From Erysipelotrichaceae bacterium (GTDB lineage Bacteria > Bacillota_I > Bacilli_A > Erysipelotrichales > Erysipelotrichaceae): a stretch of 64,000 bases of DNA. The stretch spans positions 62,001 to 126,000 of the forward strand of contig JARKSP010000008.1 in NCBI GenBank assembly GCA_029974225.1. The letters run 5' to 3'. Made by a program: the position numbers and the translations under genes. This document shows, in pieces, positions 10,023 through 20,256 of this stretch. The notes beneath the pieces were generated by a model. It was not told the origin of the DNA, made no database searches, and worked only from the letters and a program-made list of their open reading frames with translations. How positions within the stretch are numbered: the stretch's first letter is position 1; each line of letters opens with the position of its first letter.

Positions 10023-13000
10023 CTATTCGACTGACTTTAATGATTCAACCATCTCTATTTTCCTTAAAGGCTTTCTGGTAAACAGCAAGACAATAAAGGT
10101 GAAAATAAAGGTAATCGCATAAGCCAGAAGATAACTTAAAGGCTTTATTTGAGTTGGAAATAAGATCATATCAATTTCAATTATCGACATTACAAATCTC
10201 AACTCAATCATGCCTAAAGGCAAGCCGCATAACCCTCCTATAGCCGACAGCATCAGAATCTCTTTAAACAGGTAGCTGTAGATCTCATAGTCTCTTAAGC
10301 CGATTACTTTTAAGGTTGCTATTTCTCTTGTTCTTTCAGAAATATTCACCTGAGTCAGGTTCAGCAGAACCACAAATGCCAGAGCCCCAGAAGTGACCAC
10401 AACCGCCCCAATAATAATATCTAAAGCTTCAATGGTCGCATTGAACTGATCAACAAACGAGGTGAAGTCAGTTACCGAAGCAACATTTTTAACCTCTTTC
10501 AGGCTCTTTTGAACATTTTCAAAACCTTTAGAGTTGGTAATTGCCAGTTTGTTATAGTGAATCACTTCATCGAACAGCTGCTGATAAAGGCTATCGGAAA
10601 TATATAAATAGTGCTGAAAGTACATTTTACAGATATAAGTAATCTGAACTTCTGATTTTATGCCGTTAATTGATTCAATGATAATATAGTCTCCCGGTTT
10701 TAATTCATTGACTTTTGCAAATTTTTCTGAAATAATGACTCCCTTGTTATTCAGTTTTAACTTTTCTTCCGTTTTTATATCATATAAATTAAAGATGTTA
10801 CTACAGCTTCTGGCATCTAACACTTCAACAATTATCGTTGTCTCCTGCGAAGTATTATATATTTTTCCATTATATGACATAATCGGAACAATAAACTCAT
10901 TGTCCAGGTCATTTTCTAAAACCGAGATTATTTCTTCAATGTTATGATCATTTTCCAGATTAACAATGGTATTGTAGTCCCAGAATTCTTTATATTGGAT
11001 GTTTACGATATTGCTGATTGAATCCTTAATGCCAAAACCAAGCAATAACAGACTGGTACATCCGGCCACCCCGATTACCGTCATAAAGAATCTTGCTTTG
11101 TATCTGAAGATATTTCTAACGGTGATTTTACTGGTGAAAGACAGCCTGTTCCAGAAAAACCTGATTCTTTCCAGGAAAACCTTTTTGGCTTTTTTAGGAG
11201 CTTTTGGTCTCATCAGCTGAGCTGGCACTTCTTTCAAACTTTTTTGCACAACAATGCCGGAAACAATCATCATTAAACCGCTAAAGCTGATAAAACAGAC
11301 CAGAACATTTCTGATTGGATAGGAGATCAGAAATTCTGGAAAATCATACATCATGCGCCAGGTATTGTAGATGATTGTTGGAAAAAGTATTTCACCTGTC
11401 AGCACTCCGATAATAGAACCGATAACAGTTGCCAGAAAAGCATAAATCAGATATTTGGCAATTATTTGACCTTTACTGAACCCCAGAGCTCTGAAGATGC
11501 CAATCTGTCCTCGCTGCTCATCAATCAGGCGGGTCATAGTAGTCATGCAGATTAAAGCGGCGACCAGATAGAATAGAACCGGCAGAATAGAACCGATTGA
11601 CTGCATCTGAGCAACAGTATTTTTAAACATGATACTTGTATAATGGTAATCACGGTCCAGAATCATCCAGCTGGCATCTGGCAGCTCTCTCAGCTGCTGT
11701 CGAGCTAGTTTAAGTTCGTTTTCAGCTTTCTCTATTTCTGTATTAAACTTTATTAAACCCTCACGATAATCCTGTAGGCCATCCTGATATTCTTTTTTAT
11801 TGGCGTCCAGCTCCTTTTGGGCAGCATCAAGCCGCTCTTTACCTTCTTCAATCTGTTTTTTGCCTTCAGCAATTTCCTGTTTTGCGGCTTCCAGGTCTTT
11901 TTTACCCTGGATTAGCTGTGTCAGCTGAATATAGGTGGTTTCAATTGAACCCCCTGCCATTTCATCAATTTCATTCATTGCCAGTTGAGTTGGACTTATC
12001 TCGCTATCGGGATTATCTCCAATATTGTCAATTATTCGCTGATTGATATCCAGAATATTCTGACAGGTTTCTATTGTTATCTGGCAGACGGCAATCCTGG
12101 TCTGCAGATTTGTTTTCTGTAAATTAAGGTTTGAGATTATTTCAGGGTCTGTTTCAATGGCCAGTTCATCATTTACTTCAGCCAGTTGCGCTTCATACTC
12201 CTGTTTCAAAACCCTGTTTTCATTAATTATCAACCTTAGATTATTATTCTGCTCGATAATCTGAGCATAAAGGTTATCTCCGGTTTCATTTTCTATCTCT
12301 CCGATTCTTTCCAGAGCTTTGTAAGTCTGATATAAGGTTGTTGTCTGACTATAGATTTCATCAATGCTTTTGTTCTGTTCCGCTTCTATTTCCCTTATCG
12401 CCTCATTTACCTGTTTCAGATTATTGTCAACAATCTTTTCATTATCCAGCAGTTTCTTTTCCGAAGTTTTTAAAGTCAGCAGGTTATTATCTATTTCCAT
12501 CTGAGCAATAATCAGCATCAGGTTAACTTCTTCCAGTTGCCTTTTTGCCTCTTCAAGCTCTTTTTCGCCTTCAGCCTTTTTTTCCTGCAGCAGTATTTCC
12601 CCTTCAATAATTTCATTTTCAATATCCACCAGCAATTTCTCCTTTAAATAGTCCTGCTGTTTCGTGGTGATAAGCTCTAAATCTTCTATTTTACCAGCTA
12701 CATAATCAAAGTATTCATCAGTGGTTGTCTGATAGTTTTGAGCATTTTCGATTGATAAATAAACTGTCGTATAATAATCGCTGATGAAATTGCTGTTGGC
12801 AATATATAGGACATAATTTAAATCCAGGTTTTTTAATAACGATGTTGGTAAAAACAAGGACATATATTCACTGCTTTTTACCTTGCCAACAATTGTAAAT
12901 TCCGTGTTTTTGATGACTTCAGAAACATCCGAATCATCTAAATAGATTGTTACTTTTTCTCCTATTTCAAATAAAGAAAACTCACCAGCAATATATACCG

Positions 13001-13382
13001 CTTCATCTGGTTTCATTGGCAGTCTTCCTTCAACCAGAACCAGCTTGTTGACATCGCTTTCCAGTTCTCTTAATCGGATTACCCTTTCGCCTTCATTTTC
13101 AACATTAACCAGCACATCCTGCATTTTCGAAGCAAAGATACCATCAATAAAATCAATTTCTTTTATCACATCGATATCTTCATCACAGAAACCATAAGAA
13201 GAAAAAAGCTGAATATCATGAAGATTGGTTTCGATGTTATATTTATCAACACTGTTTCGCATCAGTCCTGGAGCTGAAAACATACCCATCATAAAACCAA
13301 CACCAATCGCAACGATACTGACCAGCGAAAAAAATCGGTTCAAACTTTTCTTTATCAATCTAAATGTGTCTTTTCTAAACAT
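10023..13382 (-). CDS. FtsX/MacB-type ABC transporter permease with long coiled-coil extracytoplasmic insert
   Basis: 1119 aa; N- and C-terminal FtsX-like TM segments, central Glu/Lys/Gln-rich heptad region. Confidence 0.87.
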   Translation of the reverse strand: MFRKDTFRLIKKSLNRFFSLVSIVAIGVGFMMGMFSAPGLMRNSVDKYNIETNLHDIQLFSSYGFCDEDIDVIKEIDFIDGIFASKMQDVLVNVENEGERVIRLRELESDVNKLVLVEGRLPMKPDEAVYIAGEFSLFEIGEKVTIYLDDSDVSEVIKNTEFTIVGKVKSSEYMSLFLPTSLLKNLDLNYVLYIANSNFISDYYTTVYLSIENAQNYQTTTDEYFDYVAGKIEDLELITTKQQDYLKEKLLVDIENEIIEGEILLQEKKAEGEKELEEAKRQLEEVNLMLIIAQMEIDNNLLTLKTSEKKLLDNEKIVDNNLKQVNEAIREIEAEQNKSIDEIYSQTTTLYQTYKALERIGEIENETGDNLYAQIIEQNNNLRLIINENRVLKQEYEAQLAEVNDELAIETDPEIISNLNLQKTNLQTRIAVCQITIETCQNILDINQRIIDNIGDNPDSEISPTQLAMNEIDEMAGGSIETTYIQLTQLIQGKKDLEAAKQEIAEGKKQIEEGKERLDAAQKELDANKKEYQDGLQDYREGLIKFNTEIEKAENELKLARQQLRELPDASWMILDRDYHYTSIMFKNTVAQMQSIGSILPVLFYLVAALICMTTMTRLIDEQRGQIGIFRALGFSKGQIIAKYLIYAFLATVIGSIIGVLTGEILFPTIIYNTWRMMYDFPEFLISYPIRNVLVCFISFSGLMMIVSGIVVQKSLKEVPAQLMRPKAPKKAKKVFLERIRFFWNRLSFTSKITVRNIFRYKARFFMTVIGVAGCTSLLLLGFGIKDSISNIVNIQYKEFWDYNTIVNLENDHNIEEIISVLENDLDNEFIVPIMSYNGKIYNTSQETTIIVEVLDARSCSNIFNLYDIKTEEKLKLNNKGVIISEKFAKVNELKPGDYIIIESINGIKSEVQITYICKMYFQHYLYISDSLYQQLFDEVIHYNKLAITNSKGFENVQKSLKEVKNVASVTDFTSFVDQFNATIEALDIIIGAVVVTSGALAFVVLLNLTQVNISERTREIATLKVIGLRDYEIYSYLFKEILMLSAIGGLCGLPLGMIELRFVMSIIEIDMILFPTQIKPLSYLLAYAITFIFTFIVLLFTRKPLRKIEMVESLKSVE

Positions 13383-14092
13383 TAGTACTCAATATCCTCT
13401 ACATTCTTTGGCTTTTCATTAATTTTTATGTCACTGATTGTTCCACTTTTTACTCTTATCACCTTATTGGCCATATCTGCCAAAGCTGCATTATGAGTAA
13501 TCATAACCACTGTCATTCCGTGGTTGTTACACATGTCCTGTAAAACTTTTAGAACCTGTTTGCCTGTTACATAATCCAGTGCTCCGGTTGGCTCATCGCA
13601 CAATAAAAGCTTAGGATTTTTAGCTACTGCTCTGGCAATTGCCACGCGCTGCTGTTCCCCCCCTGACAGTTGGGATGGAAAATTGTTCATTCGATCATAT
13701 AATCCAACAGTTTTTAGCACTTCTCTTGAACTCATTGGATCTTCTGCAATCTGAGTAGCCAGTTCAACGTTTTCTTTTGCAGTCAGGTTTTGAACCAGAT
13801 TGTAAAACTGAAAGACAAAGGCGATATCATAGCGACGATATTCACACAGTTCTTTATCATTGGCACCCGAAATATCTTTATCATCAACAATAATTGTTCC
13901 ACTCGTTGCACTGTCCATACCACCTAGAATATTGAGGATTGTGGTTTTACCAGCTCCTGAAGCACCTAAGACACAGACAAACTCTCCTTTTTCAATCTCA
14001 AAGGAAATATTATCTAAAGCCTTGATTTCAACTTCGCCCATCTTGTATATTTTAGAAACATTTTTAAACTCTATAAAACTCACTTCCGTCAC
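13382..14092 (-). CDS. ABC transporter ATP-binding protein (LolD/MacB type)
   Basis: GASGAGKTT Walker [16 protein letters not shown] signature, [12 protein letters not shown] Walker B; stop overlaps start of the permease gene. Confidence 0.95.
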   Translation of the reverse strand: MTEVSFIEFKNVSKIYKMGEVEIKALDNISFEIEKGEFVCVLGASGAGKTTILNILGGMDSATSGTIIVDDKDISGANDKELCEYRRYDIAFVFQFYNLVQNLTAKENVELATQIAEDPMSSREVLKTVGLYDRMNNFPSQLSGGEQQRVAIARAVAKNPKLLLCDEPTGALDYVTGKQVLKVLQDMCNNHGMTVVMITHNAALADMANKVIRVKSGTISDIKINEKPKNVEDIEY

Positions 14093-14717
14093 CTAAACTC
14101 TTTCTAATATCATACTGAAACATTGAAAGGCAGCTTTCCAGATATAACATGGTTACATTTTTCAGTCTTTCTGTGTCCAGCTCACTGATAGCAAATATTT
14201 CCTTTAGTCCGCTAAATAAACCGACAGCATAACTCTGCGCCAGAGTTGACGCTTCCTGATCATAACCCTGAATGTCATCTCTGCCAATCAGGAAATACTT
14301 AATTAAATTGGCGCACCATTTGGTTATTCCATCATTAACTTCGGAATGCATCATCAGGATATTAAACTCAACTTTGTACTGGTAGAAAATGTCAACCATC
14401 TCTTCGACAAACATATGTATTTTTTCTTTCAGATTAGACAGATTTTCTGCATTTAAATAAAATTCTTCAGAATAAAAAGTCAGCTTGTCATCAGTCAGCT
14501 TTTTGAGCAGACTGTCTAACAGCATCATCGGAGGAGATACAATCTGAATAATCAGTTCTTCTTTCCCAGAAAAATAACGGTATAAATTACCAACTGTCAT
14601 CTTGCTTTTTCTGGCAATAGCTCTCATGCTGGCATCCTTATATCCTTTTTTGAAAAACTCCGCTTTTGCAGCTGTTAATATTTTATCCCTGACTTCCTCT
14701 TTCAATACTTGCGCCAT
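14064..14717 (-). CDS. TetR/AcrR family transcriptional regulator
   Basis: ILTAAKAEFFKKGYKDASMRAIARKSKMTVGNLYRYFSGKEEL HTH; start ATG 14717 with CAGGAG upstream. Confidence 0.93.
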   Translation of the reverse strand: MAQVLKEEVRDKILTAAKAEFFKKGYKDASMRAIARKSKMTVGNLYRYFSGKEELIIQIVSPPMMLLDSLLKKLTDDKLTFYSEEFYLNAENLSNLKEKIHMFVEEMVDIFYQYKVEFNILMMHSEVNDGITKWCANLIKYFLIGRDDIQGYDQEASTLAQSYAVGLFSGLKEIFAISELDTERLKNVTMLYLESCLSMFQYDIRKSLGDGSEFYRV

Positions 14718-14728
14718 AATAATAAACT

Positions 14729-14780
14729 CCTGTTCATTTTTTATTATACACCTGTTCTCAACCGCAGTAAACACCTGTTC
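14729..14780. promoter_or_regulatory. Three CCTGTTC direct repeats, candidate TetR operator array
   Basis: CCTGTTC at 14729-14735, 14751-14757 and 14774-14780 (start-to-start 22 and 23 bp), directly upstream of the TetR gene. Confidence 0.45.
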
Positions 14781-14932
14781 ATTATTAATTTACAATTTTT
14801 TTACAATATCCAAAACTATGAACTTTCTAATGGAGAACATGAAATTCATGATTTCAAACTTGATGTAAGCATCATACACGATTTCTGTCCTCAGGGGATA
14901 AATTACCTAAGCAAAGAAACAGTTCACCAAAA

Positions 14933-14978
14933 AAAAGAACAATAGCAATTAAGCCGGCTATTGTCCTCTTTTTAAATC
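14933..14978 (-). terminator. Intrinsic terminator downstream of the transaldolase gene, probably bidirectional
   Basis: GAACAATAGC...GGCTATTGTCCTC inverted repeat flanked by A-run and T-run. Confidence 0.75.
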
Positions 14979-15000
14979 AATTTAGCTAAAACTTTAATTA

Positions 15001-15663
15001 TTATCTTAAAGTCTTTTTATTATAAACTTTATACCAGTTATTGGTGAAAGCATCTATCGCTTCATCAGTTGCCGGGTTTAAATACATTAAATCAGCGATA
15101 TCCACTGGCAGGGTTACTGATTCAATGCCGTTTCTGATCAGCTCTTTTACCTGACCGGTATTCTTTAATGAAGCTGCAATAATTTCCGTATCTAAATCAT
15201 GTTCATCAAGCATTTCCTGTAGAATAATTGTTTCTTCAACCCCATCAGTATAATTACTCATTCTGTTAACATATGGCGCCAAATACTCTGCTCCGTTTAA
15301 TGCTGCCACAAAACCCTGTGTAGCATTATTAATAGCCGTAGCCAAAATCTTAATTCCTTCTTTATGCAGAGTCTTAATCGCTTTTAAGCCGTCAGCTGTG
15401 ACCGGTACTTTTACGACAATATTCTTTCTTAGAGAAGCGATGTATCTTCCCTCTTCAACCATTGACTCATAGTCCGTTGAAACTACCTGAACAAAAAGTG
15501 TCTGCTTTTTATCCAGCACCTCATCAATTTCGGCAATCACTTTTTCAAACGGTTTGTTTTCTCTGGCAATAATTGTCGGGTTGGTTGTTACACCCCAGAC
15601 ATTCAGGATTTCACACAATCTCTTAATTTCTTTTACATTAGCTGTATCAATTATTAATTTCAT
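15001..15663 (-). CDS. Transaldolase / fructose-6-phosphate aldolase-like
   Basis: 220 aa; MKLIIDTANVKEIKRL, GVTTNPTIIAREN, VVKVPVTADGLKAIK motifs. Confidence 0.9.
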   Translation of the reverse strand: MKLIIDTANVKEIKRLCEILNVWGVTTNPTIIARENKPFEKVIAEIDEVLDKKQTLFVQVVSTDYESMVEEGRYIASLRKNIVVKVPVTADGLKAIKTLHKEGIKILATAINNATQGFVAALNGAEYLAPYVNRMSNYTDGVEETIILQEMLDEHDLDTEIIAASLKNTGQVKELIRNGIESVTLPVDIADLMYLNPATDEAIDAFTNNWYKVYNKKTLR

Positions 15664-16586
15664 CTTTCCACCTCAATATTATTCTTTCTCGCAAATTCAA
15701 ATAGCTCTTGCTCACTTAGAGTTCCACTATTTCCTCCCCTGACCGTACAGGCATAACCACCATTCACTGTCGCTAGCTTTAGGCAGCTTTCATAATCATA
15801 GCCCTTGTTTAAAAAATGTAAGAAGCAGCCAGCAAAGGCATCTCCTGCACCGGTAGAGTCTACTACTTCAACAGCCAGGGCCTTGAAGCAGTGCTCGCTA
15901 TCTTTAGTATAACACGTTGCACCATTGGCGCCATCAGTTACACAAATAAAATCCATCTGATTTTCCAGAAGTTCCCTACCATCATAACCTAAAGAATTAC
16001 ATAGCCTCTGATAGGATTGTTTGTTTAAAAACAGTCCATCTGCCAAAGTAGCCAGCATGCGGGCTTCCTCTACCTTGCTATATTGACTGGCACCATCAAA
16101 AATCAGTTTTGCCCCTTTTTCTTTAGCCTGTCTTAAACAGTCAAGCTGTTCAAAAGAAAGAGTCAGAGTATACATCAGACTGTAAATAAAAGACGAATTG
16201 TCCAACAGGTCCTGCATTTTTTTATCTACTTTAAAAAAAGGTCTTACCGGTTCAATAACGAAAATGCACTTTTCATCAAGGCACTGCATAATCAGGCAAT
16301 GGCCATTTACCACATCATGACCATACTGCAGGTTGGAAACATCTACCTTTTTCTTTTTCAGTTCCTCAACCAGCCATAAGGTTTTTTCATCCTCCGCCTT
16401 AAGATAGTCCAGCACCTTTACATCACTGCCTAAAGAGGCACTGACAGCAGCCACATTTAAAACACAGCCTCCGACCTTTTCCCCTAAGGGCTTGGCCATC
16501 GTGACATCACCGGCACCAGGAAAAGCTTCTATCTGATAGAAACTGTCAATATCACTGCCGGCAATCATCAAAATATGTTTATTCAT
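15660..16586 (-). CDS. PfkB family carbohydrate kinase
   Basis: 308 aa; GGCVLNVAAVSASLG and VVDSTGAGDAFAGCFL motifs. Confidence 0.92.
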   Translation of the reverse strand: MNKHILMIAGSDIDSFYQIEAFPGAGDVTMAKPLGEKVGGCVLNVAAVSASLGSDVKVLDYLKAEDEKTLWLVEELKKKKVDVSNLQYGHDVVNGHCLIMQCLDEKCIFVIEPVRPFFKVDKKMQDLLDNSSFIYSLMYTLTLSFEQLDCLRQAKEKGAKLIFDGASQYSKVEEARMLATLADGLFLNKQSYQRLCNSLGYDGRELLENQMDFICVTDGANGATCYTKDSEHCFKALAVEVVDSTGAGDAFAGCFLHFLNKGYDYESCLKLATVNGGYACTVRGGNSGTLSEQELFEFARKNNIEVER

Positions 16587-17577
16587 AAAGGTTTGTTAAT
16601 TTATCTGCAATATATTCCAAGTCAAATTTGTTTACCTGATTTATCAGGTCCAGCTGTCTCTTATTGTAGTAACCATTCAATGTTCCGGTCATTGCTCCGA
16701 CAATGGTGGCAATTGTATCAGTATCGTTTCCAATATTAACAGCTGCAATTACCGCTTTTTCCACATCTCCAGCGCTGGCCGCCAGAAGACCAAAGGCTGT
16801 CGGCACTGCTTCTGCTGCCGAAAGGCCACAGCCAATAATATCCGATAGTTCTTTCATCGCTTTTACGATATCATCCTGACACCTTCTGCCAATGTTAACT
16901 GCTAAAATAATTCTTTTATAAACTGAAGGATTAGCCAGCTGAAGGCCATGTTTTTCACCTTCCAGCGCTCCCTTTAGTCCGGCTTCAATCATTGAATCAA
17001 CTGTTGCCTCTTCATTTAGCGCCTGGGCTACCGCTGCTGCAACCGCACAGGCTCCACTCAGAGCTGTACTGTTGTTATGAGTTGGCTTACAGATTGTGAG
17101 GGCATCTTCAATCGCTTTAGCCACATCACCACCACTGGCTAAGCCAACTGGGGCAATCTTCATTGCTCCCCCGTTTGAACCTCTCAGGTTATCATAAGTC
17201 GGCTTGAAAGAATTAGAATAAGGTTCTTCTTTCCCCATTATTCTGTTAATCGCTAAACAGGTCGTTGGACCGGCCAATCTGTAATACGGGGTCTTTGACC
17301 AGTTAATCAAAGCGGCATGAGCGGTCGTATTGTTGATTATTCCCTTATGATTTATAATCGCCATAGCAGTGTAGTAAGCCAGGGAAAAATCGTCAGTGAC
17401 ACTTCCTCTTTTGAACCCCCTGGCAAAAACATCATCTGGCGGAGCAATAAAGTCCATCACAAAACCACCAAATCTTTCTTTAATCTGCTCGGTGTTTCTT
17501 GTTTCGGTGGCTGCACCCATAGCATCACCTACAGCTGCTGCCAGTAAACCGCCCAAAATCTTTTTATATCTGCTCAT
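16579..17577 (-). CDS. ADP-ribosylglycohydrolase family protein
   Basis: 332 aa; GLLAAAVGDAMGAATE, GSVTDDFSLAYYTA, NIGNDTDTIATIVGAMTG. Confidence 0.92.
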   Translation of the reverse strand: MSRYKKILGGLLAAAVGDAMGAATETRNTEQIKERFGGFVMDFIAPPDDVFARGFKRGSVTDDFSLAYYTAMAIINHKGIINNTTAHAALINWSKTPYYRLAGPTTCLAINRIMGKEEPYSNSFKPTYDNLRGSNGGAMKIAPVGLASGGDVAKAIEDALTICKPTHNNSTALSGACAVAAAVAQALNEEATVDSMIEAGLKGALEGEKHGLQLANPSVYKRIILAVNIGRRCQDDIVKAMKELSDIIGCGLSAAEAVPTAFGLLAASAGDVEKAVIAAVNIGNDTDTIATIVGAMTGTLNGYYNKRQLDLINQVNKFDLEYIADKLTNLYE

Positions 17578-17610
17578 ATTTTATTTCCTTCAACATAGAC
17601 ATTATAACAA

Positions 17611-17658
17611 ATAAAGACAATTAATCTCATTTTTTTGAAATGATTTTGTTGTCTTTAT
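17611..17658. repeat. Perfect 10-bp inverted repeat ATAAAGACAA/TTGTCTTTAT with an imperfect nested stem
   Basis: Left arm 17611-17620, right arm 17649-17658; lies between the M28 peptidase end and the ADP-ribosylglycohydrolase start. Confidence 0.6.
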
Positions 17659-17680
17659 CTGTGATTAATCATTCTTTTTA

Positions 17681-18934
17681 TTAATCCTGAGGCTTTCCCT
17701 TTAAATAATCCTCAATTTTAGCAACCATATTTTCGGGCATTTCTCGAGGAACCGGAAAAGCATAGCTATTAATCATTCTTACCGCAAATTTTCTGATGAA
17801 TTCCGCTGTACGATACAGATTCTTGGAATCCATAAAAAACAGCTGATCATAACGGTTATGAATATAAGCCTGACCTTTTTCACCATATCTGCCAAAAGAT
17901 ACTGCTGGTATTCCTTTTGAGGCAAAAGGCATATTATCTGAAGAGTAGATATCCTGTTTAACCAGTATTTCAAAGCCTTTTTCCTTAGCCAGATAATCGA
18001 TGTAATGAACCAGACTTATCGGTCCGGTGACTACTGCTGAATCACTTCCTAAAACCGGACCTGCAACATCAACATTGATGTTCAGAACAATCTTATTCAG
18101 GGTGTCTTTGTGCTTTTCAACATGAGCCTTTGACCCCAGTAAGCCTCTTTCTTCAGAACCGCACCAGACAAATCTGACCGTTCTATCCGGTCTGTTAGCC
18201 AGAAAGTAGTGGAAAAGTTCCATTAAAATTACACTTCCTGCCCCGTTATCATAAACCCCCGATGAAAACTGTACGGAATCATAATGAGCGGTAAACACTA
18301 TTACTTCATCAGGACATTTTTCTCCTTTGATCTCGGTAACGACATTTTGAGAATTTACTTTGTAGGTATCCTGCACTGTGCTGATGGTAATTTCGTTAGG
18401 GTTTTCCAGAACCAGTTCCATTGCATCCTGAATTTTCATATGTACACCAGGCAGATTTTTCTTTTCTCTAAGCAGTTCTCTTATTTCCCGGTTATCCAAA
18501 TCCGTGTTTTCCCTGCTGTCTCTTAACTCGCCATCATACGTGATAAACCCGACCGCTTTGGCGTCAACAAGTTTTTCATAGATTTTCATTCTTAAATAAT
18601 CATTGATCAGAACTATTTTACCTTCACAGTTTTTAAGTCCGACACCATTATCGGCTGTAAGATAGTAAAACGGTGCTGTCAAACCCTCTTTCGATGTATT
18701 AGCACATTGATTGTAGGCTGTAACCTCATACTCCTTAGCTTCAGATTTCAAACTTGCGACCTTTACATCCTGCCAGTCAACTTCAAACTCTTCTAAAAAA
18801 GCCACATTATCGGTTGCCTCAATTGTTTTTTTCAGTATCTGAGCAGCTCGCTTTTCCTCCTTAGAACCTCCCACTCTGCTGAAACCAATTTCCTTTAATA
18901 ATTGCCATTGTCTTTTTTCATTAATCATAATCAT
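17681..18934 (-). CDS. M28 family zinc aminopeptidase with PA-like domain
   Basis: 417 aa; VFTAHYDSVQFSSGVYDNGAG, WCGSEERGLLGS motifs. Confidence 0.9.
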   Translation of the reverse strand: MIMINEKRQWQLLKEIGFSRVGGSKEEKRAAQILKKTIEATDNVAFLEEFEVDWQDVKVASLKSEAKEYEVTAYNQCANTSKEGLTAPFYYLTADNGVGLKNCEGKIVLINDYLRMKIYEKLVDAKAVGFITYDGELRDSRENTDLDNREIRELLREKKNLPGVHMKIQDAMELVLENPNEITISTVQDTYKVNSQNVVTEIKGEKCPDEVIVFTAHYDSVQFSSGVYDNGAGSVILMELFHYFLANRPDRTVRFVWCGSEERGLLGSKAHVEKHKDTLNKIVLNINVDVAGPVLGSDSAVVTGPISLVHYIDYLAKEKGFEILVKQDIYSSDNMPFASKGIPAVSFGRYGEKGQAYIHNRYDQLFFMDSKNLYRTAEFIRKFAVRMINSYAFPVPREMPENMVAKIEDYLKGKPQD

Positions 18935-20256
18935 TTACCTGATACCGCTATTTCTTTAATTAAGATGGAAGGCACTTCATAACCATCGATTTGTAATTCC
19001 ACATCTCTACCAACCGCAAGCACATCATTAAAGATATCAAAAACATTTCCGGCCACTGTAATCAGTGCCACCGGCTGACCTTTTTGGCCTTCTTCAATCA
19101 TATATCCGCTGGCAATCAGAGAAAAGTTTCCTGATTGCGGATTCAATCCTGCATGCGTTCCACTTATTTTCTCGATATATATTCCCTTTCTTGCTTTTTT
19201 AATAAGTTGCTGTTGACTTAATCTTCCTGGCTTTATTGACACATTGACCAGTTCTGTTGACAGTTTTCCTGAAATCTTGTAGCCATTGCCTGTTGACTCT
19301 ACTTTATCTTTATAGGCTGTTTTCAGATTGTAAACATAGGTTTTCAAAATACCCTTTTTAATCAGCACCTTGTTATAGGCAGCAACACCCTCGTCATCAA
19401 AATATCTGAAAAACGGGTTTTTCCTTAACGGTTCTTCCGTAACCGTAATTTTATTTGAACAGACTTTCTGCTGCAGTTTATCGGCCAGCAAAGATGATTT
19501 TTTCTGTACCTGTTCAGCCGATATATTTGACAGCCAGGCTGCTAATAATGATCCTGTCGCTTCTGGAGAAAACACACATCTATACCTGCCAGAAGCACAA
19601 GGCGCCGAACCGAATTGAGCAATCGTCTTTTCAGCAATTTCCTGAGCATACCGCTTTTCATCTAAATCAGCTATGTCACTGATGAAACGATGAATAAACG
19701 CTGCTTTGGTTTCGTTTTTCTGATCAACAGCAGTTGCTGAAGTATAAACATGGGCATAGTTTGTTTTTGAGCGGAGTTTTAAACCATAAGAGTTTAAAAT
19801 TGTGTAATCCTGGGTCTCTTCATTATACTGAGTTGAAACATCTTTAATCAGCTCACTGCTGCTTCTGACGGCCCTGTCCAGTTTTTTAATGGCTTTAACT
19901 TTTTCCTCCGCTGTAGCAATGGCTAGTTTTTTATTAAAAACATTTTTCTTTTTGTAGGATTTTGATCCTTCAAAAATAAAAGTTTTATCTTCACTATCTA
20001 ATAATAGAGCATTTTCTTTGATCCGGTTTATGAGGTAGTCTACGGTGTTTTTATCGAGTTTCTCGCTTTCAGCAGTTCCCATTTTACCATTATAGATACC
20101 TCTGGCGGATATTACAAATGAATTGCTCATTTTATATGAATCAATTTCGTTATTGAAGAAAGAAAATGAGAAACGGTCAGTCTTTTTAACGATAAGCTCC
20201 AGAGCTTCAAAGTTTTCTTCTTTAGCTCTTTTGAAAAATTTACTGTATTTAACCAT
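18931..20256 (-). CDS. TldD/PmbA family protein, TldE-like subunit
   Basis: 441 aa; RYRCVFSPEATGSLLAAWL, STGNGYK..., GTHAGLNPQSGNFSLIASGYMIE. Confidence 0.88.
   Translation of the reverse strand: MVKYSKFFKRAKEENFEALELIVKKTDRFSFSFFNNEIDSYKMSNSFVISARGIYNGKMGTAESEKLDKNTVDYLINRIKENALLLDSEDKTFIFEGSKSYKKKNVFNKKLAIATAEEKVKAIKKLDRAVRSSSELIKDVSTQYNEETQDYTILNSYGLKLRSKTNYAHVYTSATAVDQKNETKAAFIHRFISDIADLDEKRYAQEIAEKTIAQFGSAPCASGRYRCVFSPEATGSLLAAWLSNISAEQVQKKSSLLADKLQQKVCSNKITVTEEPLRKNPFFRYFDDEGVAAYNKVLIKKGILKTYVYNLKTAYKDKVESTGNGYKISGKLSTELVNVSIKPGRLSQQQLIKKARKGIYIEKISGTHAGLNPQSGNFSLIASGYMIEEGQKGQPVALITVAGNVFDIFNDVLAVGRDVELQIDGYEVPSILIKEIAVSGK

Noticed and set aside
12000-12700. Coiled-coil part of the permease as a separate SMC-like protein
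   Set aside because: The reading frame is continuous with FtsX-like TM domains on both sides.
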